This document shows, piece by piece, positions 44,407 to 52,845 of a stretch of DNA of 64,000 nt (position 1 is the first letter of the stretch; the number at the start of each line of letters is the position of its first letter). The translations under genes and the position numbers were made by a program. The notes below the pieces were generated by a model that ran no database searches, was not told the DNA's origin, and worked only from the letters and a program-made list of their open reading frames with translations. Source of the stretch: Kuafuiihalomonas sp039024635 (lineage in GTDB: Bacteria > Myxococcota > Kuafuiibacteriia > Kuafuiibacteriales > Kuafuiibacteriaceae); contig JBCCQA010000025.1 in the NCBI GenBank assembly GCA_039024635.1, positions 18,183-82,182 of the forward strand, written 5' to 3'.

Positions 44407-46344
44407 TCATTCCCCGGGCGTGACCGCCTCCAGCCTGGAGACGAGATCGGTCCACGCCTCCAGCTGGGCCTCCAGGCGTCGCTCCACGTCTTGGTGCTGC
44501 TCGGACAAGCGACGGGAACGCTCGGGGTCTGCATGGGCTTCGGGGTCACCAAGGATGGCCTCGAGCTCGGCCTTCTGGGTCTCCAGGGCCTCGACCTCGA
44601 GCTCGGACGCTTTGACCTCTCGACGCAGCCGCCGCCGCTCGGCCTCCTTGGCCTTCTCGGCTCGGCGGGCCTCCATCCGGGCCGCCTTGTCGGGCTTCGG
44701 GCTCCGACTCGCCTCGCGGCGGCTGCCCCGCGCTTCGGCCAGTTCGGCCAGGTAGTCGTCGAAGCTCCCGGGATGGACCTGGACCCGACCGCCGTACACC
44801 ACCCACAGCGTGGTGGCCAAGCGTCGGACGAAGGCCAGGCTGTGGCTAATGAAGATAAGGGTCCCGTCGTAGGCGGCCAAGGAGTCGATCAAGCGTTCGG
44901 CCGAGTCGGTGTCCAGATGGTTGGTCGGCTCGTCCAGGAGCAGAAGGTTGCCCGGTCGAATCAGGACCCGAGCCATGGCGACCCGGGCTCGCTCGCCCCC
45001 CGAAAGAACGTCGATGGGCTTTTCGACCTCGTCGTCCTGGAAGAGAAAGGCGCCGCAGAGGCTCCGCACCTCGGTCATGCCCAGCTCGGGCATCGGCTCC
45101 CATACCGCTTCCAGGATCGAACTTCCGGCCCGAAGGGTGTCGGCCTGATGCTGTGCGAAGTAGCGTCGCTTCACCCCCGATCCCAGCTCCACTTGTCCTT
45201 CGCCCGGAGTGAGCTCTTCAGCCATGAGCTTGAGGAGGGTCGATTTACCGGAGCCGTTCACGCCCAGAAGCCCGATGCGCTGCCCCCGCCGGACCTCGAA
45301 GTCCAGGCCCTGGAAGAGGGGGTCCTCGCCGTAGCCGAAGCTGAGCCCCTTGGCGTGGAGGACGGTCTGGGGGCTGCGAGGTGCGGGAGGGAAGCGGATC
45401 GAGATGGTCCGACGGGGTCGAGGGGGCTCGACCAGTTCGTCTTCGAGTTTCTCGATCATCTTCTCCTTGCTCGCCGCCTGCCGCGCTTTGCTGGCTTTGG
45501 CCCGAAAGCGATCGATGAAGCCGGTGATCTCCTTCTTCTTCCTTTGGAAGCGCTCCCATCGGTTTTGCAGCTCTTCGAGTCGCTGCTGCCGATGGGCCAC
45601 GAAGGCGCCGTAGTTCCCCCGAAAGGTCTCCAGTCCATCCACCTCCAGGCTCGCGATGCGGTTGACGTGACGATCCAGGAAGCTTGGGTCATGGGTCGTC
45701 AACAGCAGGGTCATGGGACGGCCGTCGATGAAGTCGGACAGCCACTCGACCGTGGGCACGTCCAGATGGTTGGTGGGCTCGTCCAGGATGAGGACGTGGT
45801 TTCGTTCGAAGAGCAGCCGTGCCATGGCGGCGCGCATGCGCCAGCCCCCCGAAAAAGCACCGATGCTGCGCCCGAAGTCGGGCAGCTCAAATCCCAGCCC
45901 CATCGCGATCCTTTCCGCCTCGTGCCGCCCGAACAGCGTGTCCATGTCGGCCAGCTCCTCGTGCAGCTCGCCTAGGAGCCCGCCCAGCTCGACCTGCGTC
46001 GACTCTTCTTCGGCGGCGGCCAACTCGGTCTCCACGTCTTCGATTTTTGCTTCCAGCGCGTCCTTGCCCGGCGCCCCGTCCATGATGTGCTCGATCAGTC
46101 GGGCTTCTGGGACTTCGCCGTGCTCCTGAGCCAGGTAGCCGACCCGCACGTCCTTGGCCCGGTGGACGCTCCCGCCGTCGGGGTGCTTTCGACCGGCCAA
46201 GATCTCCAAGAGGGAGCTCTTACCCGCGCCATTCGGGCCCACCACACCCCAGCGATCCTTCGCTTCGATGGAAAGATGGGCATCCTCGAATAGGACCCTG
46301 GGGCCGTAGCGCAGGCTCAAGCCATCGGCGAGCAGGTAGGGCAT
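44407..46344 (-). CDS. ABC-F family ATPase
   Basis: 645 residues with two ABC cassettes and no membrane segments. Cassette 1: GPNGAGKS (36-43), FSGGWRMR, LILDEPTNHLD. Cassette 2: GVNGSGKS, LSGGERAR, LLLDEPTNHLD. The linker between them is long and charged, and the C-terminal ~110 residues form a coiled coil, as in Uup/YheS. ABC-F proteins act on the ribosome in translation or antibiotic protection. Confidence 0.92.
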   Translation of the reverse strand: MPYLLADGLSLRYGPRVLFEDAHLSIEAKDRWGVVGPNGAGKSSLLEILAGRKHPDGGSVHRAKDVRVGYLAQEHGEVPEARLIEHIMDGAPGKDALEAKIEDVETELAAAEEESTQVELGGLLGELHEELADMDTLFGRHEAERIAMGLGFELPDFGRSIGAFSGGWRMRAAMARLLFERNHVLILDEPTNHLDVPTVEWLSDFIDGRPMTLLLTTHDPSFLDRHVNRIASLEVDGLETFRGNYGAFVAHRQQRLEELQNRWERFQRKKKEITGFIDRFRAKASKARQAASKEKMIEKLEDELVEPPRPRRTISIRFPPAPRSPQTVLHAKGLSFGYGEDPLFQGLDFEVRRGQRIGLLGVNGSGKSTLLKLMAEELTPGEGQVELGSGVKRRYFAQHQADTLRAGSSILEAVWEPMPELGMTEVRSLCGAFLFQDDEVEKPIDVLSGGERARVAMARVLIRPGNLLLLDEPTNHLDTDSAERLIDSLAAYDGTLIFISHSLAFVRRLATTLWVVYGGRVQVHPGSFDDYLAELAEARGSRREASRSPKPDKAARMEARRAEKAKEAERRRLRREVKASELEVEALETQKAELEAILGDPEAHADPERSRRLSEQHQDVERRLEAQLEAWTDLVSRLEAVTPGE

Positions 46345-46353
46345 GGGGGAGCC

Positions 46354-46932
46354 TTAGGTGACGATGGAGAGGAGCTCGTCCAGCATGCGCAGCGTCATGC
46401 CCCAAATCCGACGACCGTCGTAGTCGAAGGAAGGGAGCTTGAAGGTCTGACCGCCGTACTGCCAGGTCATCTCTTCTCGCTTCGCGTCCTGAAGGAAGAA
46501 GCGCAGCGGGATCCACAGGGTCTCCTGCACCTCTCGGGCGTCGGGCCGGGTCCGGGTCTCGGACGATACGTTGAAAACGTAAGGGTGGACGAGCAGCGGC
46601 GCGCGGCGGCCTCGGTGCGGTGCGCGGACAGGCGAGAGGTTTCCGATCAGACCATCCTCTTCGAGGTGGACGTCGACCTCTTCCCGAGTCTCGCGAACGG
46701 CGGCGTGGAAGGGCGAGTCGTCCCAAGGCTCAACGCGGCCGCCGGGAAAGGCCATGTGGCCCGACCATGGGTCCCGCGGGTCGTCCGCCCGTCGAATGAA
46801 GAGGATCTCGAGCTGACGAGATTCTCGAAGGCACATGGCTACCGCGGCATGCCGGGTGTCCTTGGGTATGTGGGGGACTTCGGCGTCATGGCTGGCCAGT
46901 CGACCGGCCAGGTCTCGAATTCGGGGGCTCAA
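46354..46932 (-). CDS. Nudix hydrolase, CoA-pyrophosphatase-like (NudL)
   Basis: 192 residues from a TTG at 46932 that overlaps the upstream lipoprotein stop by 4 bases (TTGA). The Nudix box has GGRVEPWDDSPFHAAVRETREE, close to the NudL pattern GGRVDP..., preceded by RHAAVAMCL and FIRRADDPRDPWSGHMAFPGG. It would hydrolyse CoA or related nucleoside diphosphates. It ends just before the ABC-F start. Confidence 0.87.
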   Translation of the reverse strand: MSPRIRDLAGRLASHDAEVPHIPKDTRHAAVAMCLRESRQLEILFIRRADDPRDPWSGHMAFPGGRVEPWDDSPFHAAVRETREEVDVHLEEDGLIGNLSPVRAPHRGRRAPLLVHPYVFNVSSETRTRPDAREVQETLWIPLRFFLQDAKREEMTWQYGGQTFKLPSFDYDGRRIWGMTLRMLDELLSIVT

Positions 46933-47882
46933 GGCGCGGCCCTCGGTCGCCACAGGATGGCCTCCGTCAGGCCGGCCACCTGGCCGTTGTCGTTGTCCGT
47001 AACGAGGAGGAAGCCGTCTTTGGCCCGGGCCAAGCCTTCGAGGTTTGGGGGATTGGCCCCGATTCCGGGGGCCAGGTCCACCAGGTCCTGGGACGAGACG
47101 TCGGGCATGTCTCCGAGAACGAAACGGATCAGGTGCATGGTTTCGTAGTGGCGCTCGATGGCCGAGACCACGATCTGGCCGCGCTCTCCGCCCACGCAGC
47201 TCAGGCCCGAGAGCTTGCCGTCCCGGGTCTCGAGGCCGACGCGGTGATAGGTCCACTCTTCGGTCTCGACGTCGTAGATGGCGGTCGGGGCCCAGCGCTG
47301 TCCGTTCCGCTCGTCCAGGGTCTCGCTCACGGCCACGATGCGGCCCTCCACGGCGCACACCCCTTCCAGTCCTCGGTTCTTTTCGGCCGTCATCGACCAA
47401 GCGGCGTAGTCCAGCGGCACGACCTTTCGCACCTCGAAGGCGGCCGGGGTCATCTCCCCCAGCAAGAGGGCGTCGGTGCTGCGCGGGCTGTGGGTTTCGG
47501 TACCGAGGACGATCTGGGTCGGGTCCGACTCGGGACGAAAGAAGGCGATCGACTCGGTGTCCATGCCCTCGGGGACGCCACGCATGGGGATGGCCGGGCC
47601 CGAGCGGACCTCAATGTCGTCACTGTCTGAGCCGCTGAGGACTACTGGTACGATGTGGCGCCCTCGCTCGGGGACAACCAGATACTGAAGGGGCTCGTTG
47701 GAGTTCGGGATCAGTGCCATGCCCGAGACGCCGCGAAGGACCGGGTCGTCGAGGGTCAGCCGGGGCAGGGGCGGGACCTCGGTCGGCGGCGCGGCCGGCT
47801 CCCGGCAGGCCGACAGGCTGAGGGCGGCGAGAAGGGCCGCGATGGAGGTCCGGGGGGACGGCACGGCGCGGGACGTTGGCAC
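46929..47882 (-). CDS. Lipoprotein with esterase-like/beta-propeller region, unknown function
   Basis: 317 residues from a GTG at 47882. The leader IAALLAALSLSAC carries a lipobox with Cys26. The mature part has repeated beta-rich segments (GLEGVCAVEGRIVAVSET; GLSCVGGERGQIVVSAIE; NLEGLARAKDGFLLVTDNDNG), a pattern found in SdiA-regulated and esterase-like propeller proteins. No catalytic residue can be named. An internal GTG at 47864 would give more room for the divergent rRNA methyltransferase start, only 12 bases away. Confidence 0.65.
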   Translation of the reverse strand: MPTSRAVPSPRTSIAALLAALSLSACREPAAPPTEVPPLPRLTLDDPVLRGVSGMALIPNSNEPLQYLVVPERGRHIVPVVLSGSDSDDIEVRSGPAIPMRGVPEGMDTESIAFFRPESDPTQIVLGTETHSPRSTDALLLGEMTPAAFEVRKVVPLDYAAWSMTAEKNRGLEGVCAVEGRIVAVSETLDERNGQRWAPTAIYDVETEEWTYHRVGLETRDGKLSGLSCVGGERGQIVVSAIERHYETMHLIRFVLGDMPDVSSQDLVDLAPGIGANPPNLEGLARAKDGFLLVTDNDNGQVAGLTEAILWRPRAAP

Positions 47883-47894
47883 AAAAGGCCGGGA

Positions 47895-49016
47895 ATGATG
47901 ACAAAGGTCCGCCTTGCCGGCCTCGGGCGCATCTGGTTTCAACGCCGAATGACGCTGCTGGGGCTCACGAGCGATGAGCTGGCCGCAGAGGTAAAGGGAC
48001 AGCCCGGGGGCGGACTGGCCCACAAACTCTACCGCGAGGCGATGAGGGAGGGCCGCTTCGACCCCGAAGGAGCGGGTCTTGGCCCCCGGGCGGTCGAAGC
48101 CTGGCACAGCCGCTACCATCTGGAGCTGCTCGAAGTCGTGCGCACCCACGACGAGCCCGCACCAGACGGTCGCAGGACGACGAAGGCCGTGCTCCGGACC
48201 CACGATGGCTTCGAGGTTGAGTGTGTGCGGATCCCGATGGGGCGAGATCGCTGGACGCTCTGCCTATCGAGCCAGGTGGGCTGCCGCCTTGGCTGCGTCT
48301 TTTGTGAGACGGGCAAGATCGGTTTGGTGCGCCACCTGGATGCGGCCGAGATCGTGGCTCAAGTCGTCACCACCCGGGTGAAGCTGGCCTGGCCGGTCCA
48401 AAAGATCGTCTTCATGGGCATGGGCGAGCCCTTGGACAACGCCGAGGCGGTCGTCCAGGCCCTGCGGGTTCTTCACGATCCCAGAGGCTTCGCGCTCGGT
48501 CAGGCCCAGCTGACGGTTTGTACGGCCGGCCACGTCGAAGGCCTCCGGCGCCTGTCGAGCCTCGGATGGCCGCGCCTCAACCTCTCGGTCAGCCTCAACG
48601 CGGCGCAAGACGCGAAGCGAGACAAGCTGATGCCGATCAATCGGCGGGTCCCCCTGGCTGAGCTCCAGGCCGCCTTGATCCGTTTTCGGCCCAGCGAGCG
48701 CTTCATCTTCGCCGTGAACTACTGCCTGCTTCCCGGCTTCAACGATGGGGCAGAAGACGTAAGGGCTGTCGCCGACTTTTGTCGACCTCTCGGTCGCTGC
48801 TTGGTGAACGTCATTCCTTACAACCCGGGCAGCAGGCCTTTGACCCGACGGCCCGAAGAGGCCGAGGTCGAGGCCTTCATCGCGGACCTAAAGGCCGAGG
48901 GCCTGCCCGTGCAGCGCCGTCGCACGAAGGGCCAAGGGGTCATGGCGGCCTGCGGCCAGCTGGGCAACGTCCGGCTGCGGGCTCACCGTCAGCGGCTTCC
49001 GGTGTACGACGCATGA
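47895..49016 (+). CDS. rlmN: Radical SAM rRNA methyltransferase, RlmN-like
   Basis: 373 residues. The radical SAM cluster is CRLGCVFC (Cys130, 134, 137), followed by KIVFMGMGEPLDNA, SVSLNAAQDAKRDKLMPINRR and the C-terminal catalytic cysteine in MAACGQL (Cys353). RlmN methylates C2 of A2503 in 23S rRNA and A37 of some tRNAs. The ATG at 47949 (TLLGLTSDEL) is an attractive alternative start because homologues often begin there, and this would also widen the promoter gap. Its stop overlaps the deaminase start (ATGA). Confidence 0.88.
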   Translation: MMTKVRLAGLGRIWFQRRMTLLGLTSDELAAEVKGQPGGGLAHKLYREAMREGRFDPEGAGLGPRAVEAWHSRYHLELLEVVRTHDEPAPDGRRTTKAVLRTHDGFEVECVRIPMGRDRWTLCLSSQVGCRLGCVFCETGKIGLVRHLDAAEIVAQVVTTRVKLAWPVQKIVFMGMGEPLDNAEAVVQALRVLHDPRGFALGQAQLTVCTAGHVEGLRRLSSLGWPRLNLSVSLNAAQDAKRDKLMPINRRVPLAELQAALIRFRPSERFIFAVNYCLLPGFNDGAEDVRAVADFCRPLGRCLVNVIPYNPGSRPLTRRPEEAEVEAFIADLKAEGLPVQRRRTKGQGVMAACGQLGNVRLRAHRQRLPVYDA

Positions 49017-50125
49017 CGGATAGGGGCGGCGTCCTTCCCTCCCAGGCTCTGGCGGCTCTTCGGGCGGGAGGCCACATCATTGGGAGCCACGACGAGGCTC
49101 AGATTCAGCCGGCTTCCCTCGACCTGACCGTGGGCGAGGAGGGCTACGCCGTCCCGGGCTCGATGCTCCCTCTTCCCGGCGAGCGGGTCCGGGATCTGGT
49201 GCGGAGCGTCGCCCGGCGTCAGCTTGATCTCTCGCGGCCCGAGGTGCTCGTCCGAGGAGAAGTCTACGTCGTACGCCTTCAGGAGCGGGCCGATCTGCCC
49301 CGTGCGCTGCGCGCCTACGCCAACAGCAAGAGCAGCACCGGCCGCATCGACCTTCAGACTCGACTCTTGGTCGACGGCAGCCCTCGCTACGACAAGGTTC
49401 CCCCAGGCTATGTGGGGCCGCTTTGGTTGGAGCTGATCCCGAAGAGCTTCGACATCCGGCTTCGGGCGGGCGACAGCTTGAACCAGGCGATCTTCTTCGA
49501 AGAGCGTAAGCTCTCGAGGCAGGAGGCCTTAGGCCAACTCCACGAGGCCCATCCGCTGCTCTTCCGGCGTGACGGAGATCCCATTCCGGTGGAGCGCTGG
49601 CCCCGCCACGACGGACCGGGCTTGCTCATGTCCATCGACCTCGACCTCGAGGTCGTGGGCTACGTGGCCAAGAAGAGTCCGAGCCCGGTGGACCTCCGGT
49701 CGCGAGATTTGCCGCCGGAGGACTTCTTTGATCCCATCCCTCGGCCTCGCAACGGCTCACTTTTCCTCTCTCGTGAGGCTTTCTACATCTTCTGTACCGC
49801 AGAGAGGCTGTCCGTCCCCAAGACACATGCGGTCGAAATGCTCCCCTACGACACGAGTGCCGGTGAGTTCCGGGCCCACTACGCCGGCTTCTTCGACCCT
49901 GGATTCGGCTACGGCGCGGAAGGCGAGGTAGGGGGCACGGCGGCGGTCCTGGAGGTGCGTCCCTACGAGGACGACCTCATCCTGAGGCACGGTCAGCCGG
50001 TCTGCCAGATGGCCTACGAGGCCCTCCAGACAACCCCTGAACGCCTGTATGGGCTTCTGCCAGGGAGCCACTACGCCCACCAAAGGGGCCCCCGACTCTC
50101 GAAATTCTTCAGGGACGTGGCATGA
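49013..50125 (+). CDS. dcd: dCTP deaminase, long two-domain form
   Basis: 370 residues from the ATG at 49013. It deaminates dCTP to dUTP in pyrimidine synthesis. The N-terminal half contains IQPASLDLTVGEE, RALRAYANSKSSTGRID and VPPGYVGPLWLEL, typical dCTP deaminase/dUTPase fold segments; the C-terminal half repeats the fold more loosely (LLMSIDLDLE, GEFRAHYAGFFDPGFGYG). The doubled length matches the long 2'-deoxycytidine triphosphate deaminases known in some Proteobacteria. It overlaps rlmN by 4 bases. Confidence 0.87.
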   Translation: MTDRGGVLPSQALAALRAGGHIIGSHDEAQIQPASLDLTVGEEGYAVPGSMLPLPGERVRDLVRSVARRQLDLSRPEVLVRGEVYVVRLQERADLPRALRAYANSKSSTGRIDLQTRLLVDGSPRYDKVPPGYVGPLWLELIPKSFDIRLRAGDSLNQAIFFEERKLSRQEALGQLHEAHPLLFRRDGDPIPVERWPRHDGPGLLMSIDLDLEVVGYVAKKSPSPVDLRSRDLPPEDFFDPIPRPRNGSLFLSREAFYIFCTAERLSVPKTHAVEMLPYDTSAGEFRAHYAGFFDPGFGYGAEGEVGGTAAVLEVRPYEDDLILRHGQPVCQMAYEALQTTPERLYGLLPGSHYAHQRGPRLSKFFRDVA

Positions 50126-50141
50126 TGCTCAAGAAGCCTTA

Positions 50142-51047
50142 ATGTCATCCGAAGATAGAAACATCGTGGAGGCGGCAGGGGCACTGGGACCGCTGGACCT
50201 CGAGCAGGATTTCGAGCGAGGGCTTCGCCTTCCGGCCTTGCCCAAAGTAGCGCAAGAGGTCTCCCGGCGGGTCCAAGCTGGCGACGCCGACCCGGTCGAG
50301 CTCTCTCGGCTCATCGAACAGGACGCTTCCTTCGCCGCTCACATACTGAAGGTGGTCAACTCCGCCTACTTCAACCTTCCGACGCCGGTGTCCAACACGC
50401 GCTTCGCCATCGCCTACCTGGGCATGGCCGAGGTTGGACGCATCGCTTTGTCGCTGTCGGTGATGCAGGCCATGGCCTCGGAGCAGAAGGACCTGGTTCG
50501 CGGGTTCTGGGTTCGCTCCTATCACACCGCTTTGATCAGCCGCCGGGTCAGCCGCTTCTTGGCCTTCTCGGCCGAAGACACCGAGAACCTGTACGCCGCC
50601 GCCCTTCTGCACGACGTGGGAAAGCTCGGCTACGCCGTCCTCTATCCCGAGCACTTCCGATCCATCAGTACTATGTGCCGCCAAAATGGCCTGCGCGCCA
50701 TCGAAGCTGAAGAGCAGCTCGGACTGCCCCTCGACACGGAGATCGGCGTTCGGCTGGCTAGCTATTGGAATCTGCCCTCGACCGTCATCTCCGCCTGCGC
50801 CCACCATGAGCTCGAAGATCTTCGGAACATGAGCCTGGAGGGCACGGATCAACTCTCGATCGCGGTCTGCGTGGCCAGCCTCCTGTCGGTCCTGTGCGTG
50901 TACCCGCTCAGCGACGATCGCCGGGTCGACATCAGTCGCGAGATCCAGCGCGTACTGAACCACAGTCAGGACGATTTTCTGCTCTTGATGAGTGATGTGT
51001 ACGACCTGCGAGACGATGCCAAGCGAACCGTCGACGGGCTGTTGTAA
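50142..51047 (+). CDS. HDOD-domain signalling protein
   Basis: 301 residues from the ATG at 50142. The HDOD core is ELSRLIEQDASFAAHILKVVNSAYF, FAIAYLGMAEVGRIALSLSVMQ and YAAALLHDVGKLGYAVL, with the HD motif largely retained. Such domains act as scaffolds or degenerate phosphohydrolases in two-component and motility signalling. It begins 16 bases after the deaminase stop. The partner cannot be named, but the NtrC-type regulator nearby is convergent with the following small gene. Confidence 0.85.
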   Translation: MSSEDRNIVEAAGALGPLDLEQDFERGLRLPALPKVAQEVSRRVQAGDADPVELSRLIEQDASFAAHILKVVNSAYFNLPTPVSNTRFAIAYLGMAEVGRIALSLSVMQAMASEQKDLVRGFWVRSYHTALISRRVSRFLAFSAEDTENLYAAALLHDVGKLGYAVLYPEHFRSISTMCRQNGLRAIEAEEQLGLPLDTEIGVRLASYWNLPSTVISACAHHELEDLRNMSLEGTDQLSIAVCVASLLSVLCVYPLSDDRRVDISREIQRVLNHSQDDFLLLMSDVYDLRDDAKRTVDGLL

Positions 51048-51074
51048 TCGCTTCGGGTCTGCTACCCGGAGCCC

Positions 51075-51329
51075 ATGTGCAAGTTCGACGTGAGCTTCAG
51101 CGCAACAGCCGACGAGGTCGTCAGCAAAGCCAAGTCCATGATCGAGGAGTCGGGCGGTCGCTTCGAAGGTAACGTGGGCCAGGGTCGCTACACGGTGAAG
51201 CTCCCCATGGGTTCGGTCGAAGGCGCATACTCGGTGACGGGGGGCATCCTGTCCTTTCACATCACCAAGAAGCCCATGATCATGCCCTGCGCGGTCATCG
51301 AGACCTTTCTGCGCAGCAGGCTCAGCTGA
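51075..51329 (+). CDS. Small conserved-looking protein, unknown function
   Basis: 84 residues starting MCKFDVSFSATADEVVSKAKS, a compact alpha/beta pattern with GQGRYTVKLPMGSVEGAYSV and ending in a helix. It has no signal peptide. It lies 27 bases after the HDOD gene and may share its transcript. Its last 8 bases overlap the end of the convergent NtrC-type regulator. I do not recognise the family. Confidence 0.7.
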   Translation: MCKFDVSFSATADEVVSKAKSMIEESGGRFEGNVGQGRYTVKLPMGSVEGAYSVTGGILSFHITKKPMIMPCAVIETFLRSRLS

Positions 51330-52725
51330 GATCGTCCTTGCTTATGCCGAGCTGCTTAATCTTTTTGTGAAGGTTGGTGCGTTCGATCCCTAAGAGCTCG
51401 GCCGTCTTCGTGACGTTCCATCCCGTCTCCTTCAGCTTGATCACAATGTACTCCCGGTCGACGAGCTCCCGCAGCTCTCGGAGGGTGATGGCGCCGTGGC
51501 GTTGAAGATCGATGTTGCCGGTGGCGCTTCGAATCTCGCTCGACGAGGCAACCGACGCCGGAAGGTCGCCCAGCTGAACCGGATTCTCGGCCAAGATGAC
51601 TAGGCGCTCGGCCAGGTTCCGTAGCTCTCGCACGTTGCCCGGGAAGGGGTGCCGGGCCAGGGCCTCGGCTGCTTCGGCCGACAGGGTGACGGATGGATGA
51701 ATGGCGTGCTCGGCTGAGAAGTGAGCCAGGTAGGCCTCCATGAGTAGCCCTATGTCGCGCCCTCGCTCCCGAAGGGGAGGGGCTTCGATGGGTACGACGT
51801 TGAGTCGAAAGTAGAGGTCTTCTCGAAAGCTGCCCTGCCGAACTTCCTCCTCCAGATCCTTGTTGGTGGCCGCCACCACCCGAACGTCCACCACGAAGGT
51901 CTTCTCGCCCCCGACCCGGACGACCTCGCCGCTCTGGAGAGCCCGCAGGACCGCTGCCTGGGCCTCCAGCGACATGTCACCGATCTCGTCCAGGAAGAGC
52001 GTTCCACCGTCGGCGAGTTCGAAGCGACCCCGTTTGGTCTGAACGGCCCCCGAGAAGGCGCCCCGCTCGTGCCCGAAGAGCTCGCTCTCGATGAGCTCGG
52101 ACGGAATGGCTGCGCAGTTCACCTTCACGAAGGGGCCGTTGGCACGCTTGCTCGCTCGGTGGATGGCCCGGGCGATCAACTCCTTGCCCGTCCCTGACTC
52201 GCCGGTGATGAGGACGCGAACACCCGTCCCGGCCACCTTGGCTATCTGGGTCCGGACCTTTTCCATGGCCGGCGAGCGGCCGAGCATCGGATCCTCGTCG
52301 CCTTCGGCCGCCTCCAAGGCGCGAAGTCGGGCCGAGAGGGCTCTTCGCTCCATGGCGTTCCGGACGGTGACCAGCACGCGCTCTCGACTGAGGGGCTTCT
52401 CCATGAAGTCAGTCGCACCGGCGTTGATGGCGCGAACGGCGTCGTCGATGCTCGCGTGGCCGCTGATCATGACGACCGGGAGATCGGACCGGGTCTCCTT
52501 GAGGCGGGACAGGGCGCTCAAGCCGTCCAGGCCCGGAAGCCTGACGTCGAGCAGGACGGCATCCAGCGGACCTTGCTCTAGCCGTGGCCAGAAGGCCTCG
52601 GCCGACTCGAAGGTGTCGACCACGAAGCCTTCACCCTGCAGGACCATGCTCAGGGTTCGGCGAATGTTCGGCTCGTCGTCGACTACCGCTACGCGGCGGC
52701 CGATGAGGTCGGACTCCTCGCTCAT
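51322..52725 (-). CDS. NtrC-family sigma-54-dependent response regulator
   Basis: 467 residues. The receiver has Asp60 and Lys110, the AAA+ domain Walker A GESGTGKE (175-182), the sigma-54 contact loop GAFSGA (222-227, a variant of GAFTGA) and the C-terminal Fis-type helix-turn-helix (NVTKTAELLGIERTNLHKKI, ~440-460). It activates sigma-54 promoters after phosphorylation by an unidentified kinase; the distant hybrid kinase at 2861-4822 is a possible but unproved donor. Confidence 0.93.
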   Translation of the reverse strand: MSEESDLIGRRVAVVDDEPNIRRTLSMVLQGEGFVVDTFESAEAFWPRLEQGPLDAVLLDVRLPGLDGLSALSRLKETRSDLPVVMISGHASIDDAVRAINAGATDFMEKPLSRERVLVTVRNAMERRALSARLRALEAAEGDEDPMLGRSPAMEKVRTQIAKVAGTGVRVLITGESGTGKELIARAIHRASKRANGPFVKVNCAAIPSELIESELFGHERGAFSGAVQTKRGRFELADGGTLFLDEIGDMSLEAQAAVLRALQSGEVVRVGGEKTFVVDVRVVAATNKDLEEEVRQGSFREDLYFRLNVVPIEAPPLRERGRDIGLLMEAYLAHFSAEHAIHPSVTLSAEAAEALARHPFPGNVRELRNLAERLVILAENPVQLGDLPASVASSSEIRSATGNIDLQRHGAITLRELRELVDREYIVIKLKETGWNVTKTAELLGIERTNLHKKIKQLGISKDDLS

Positions 52726-52845
52726 GTTCGAGGACTTCTAACATCGGGGTCCGGTCATGGGCAGGGTGACGGCGCTCGCGCCCGCAGATGGTCGGAGAAG
52801 TCGGGCGAGGCCGAGGAGAAGGAGCCGGGAACCGATCTGACGTTT

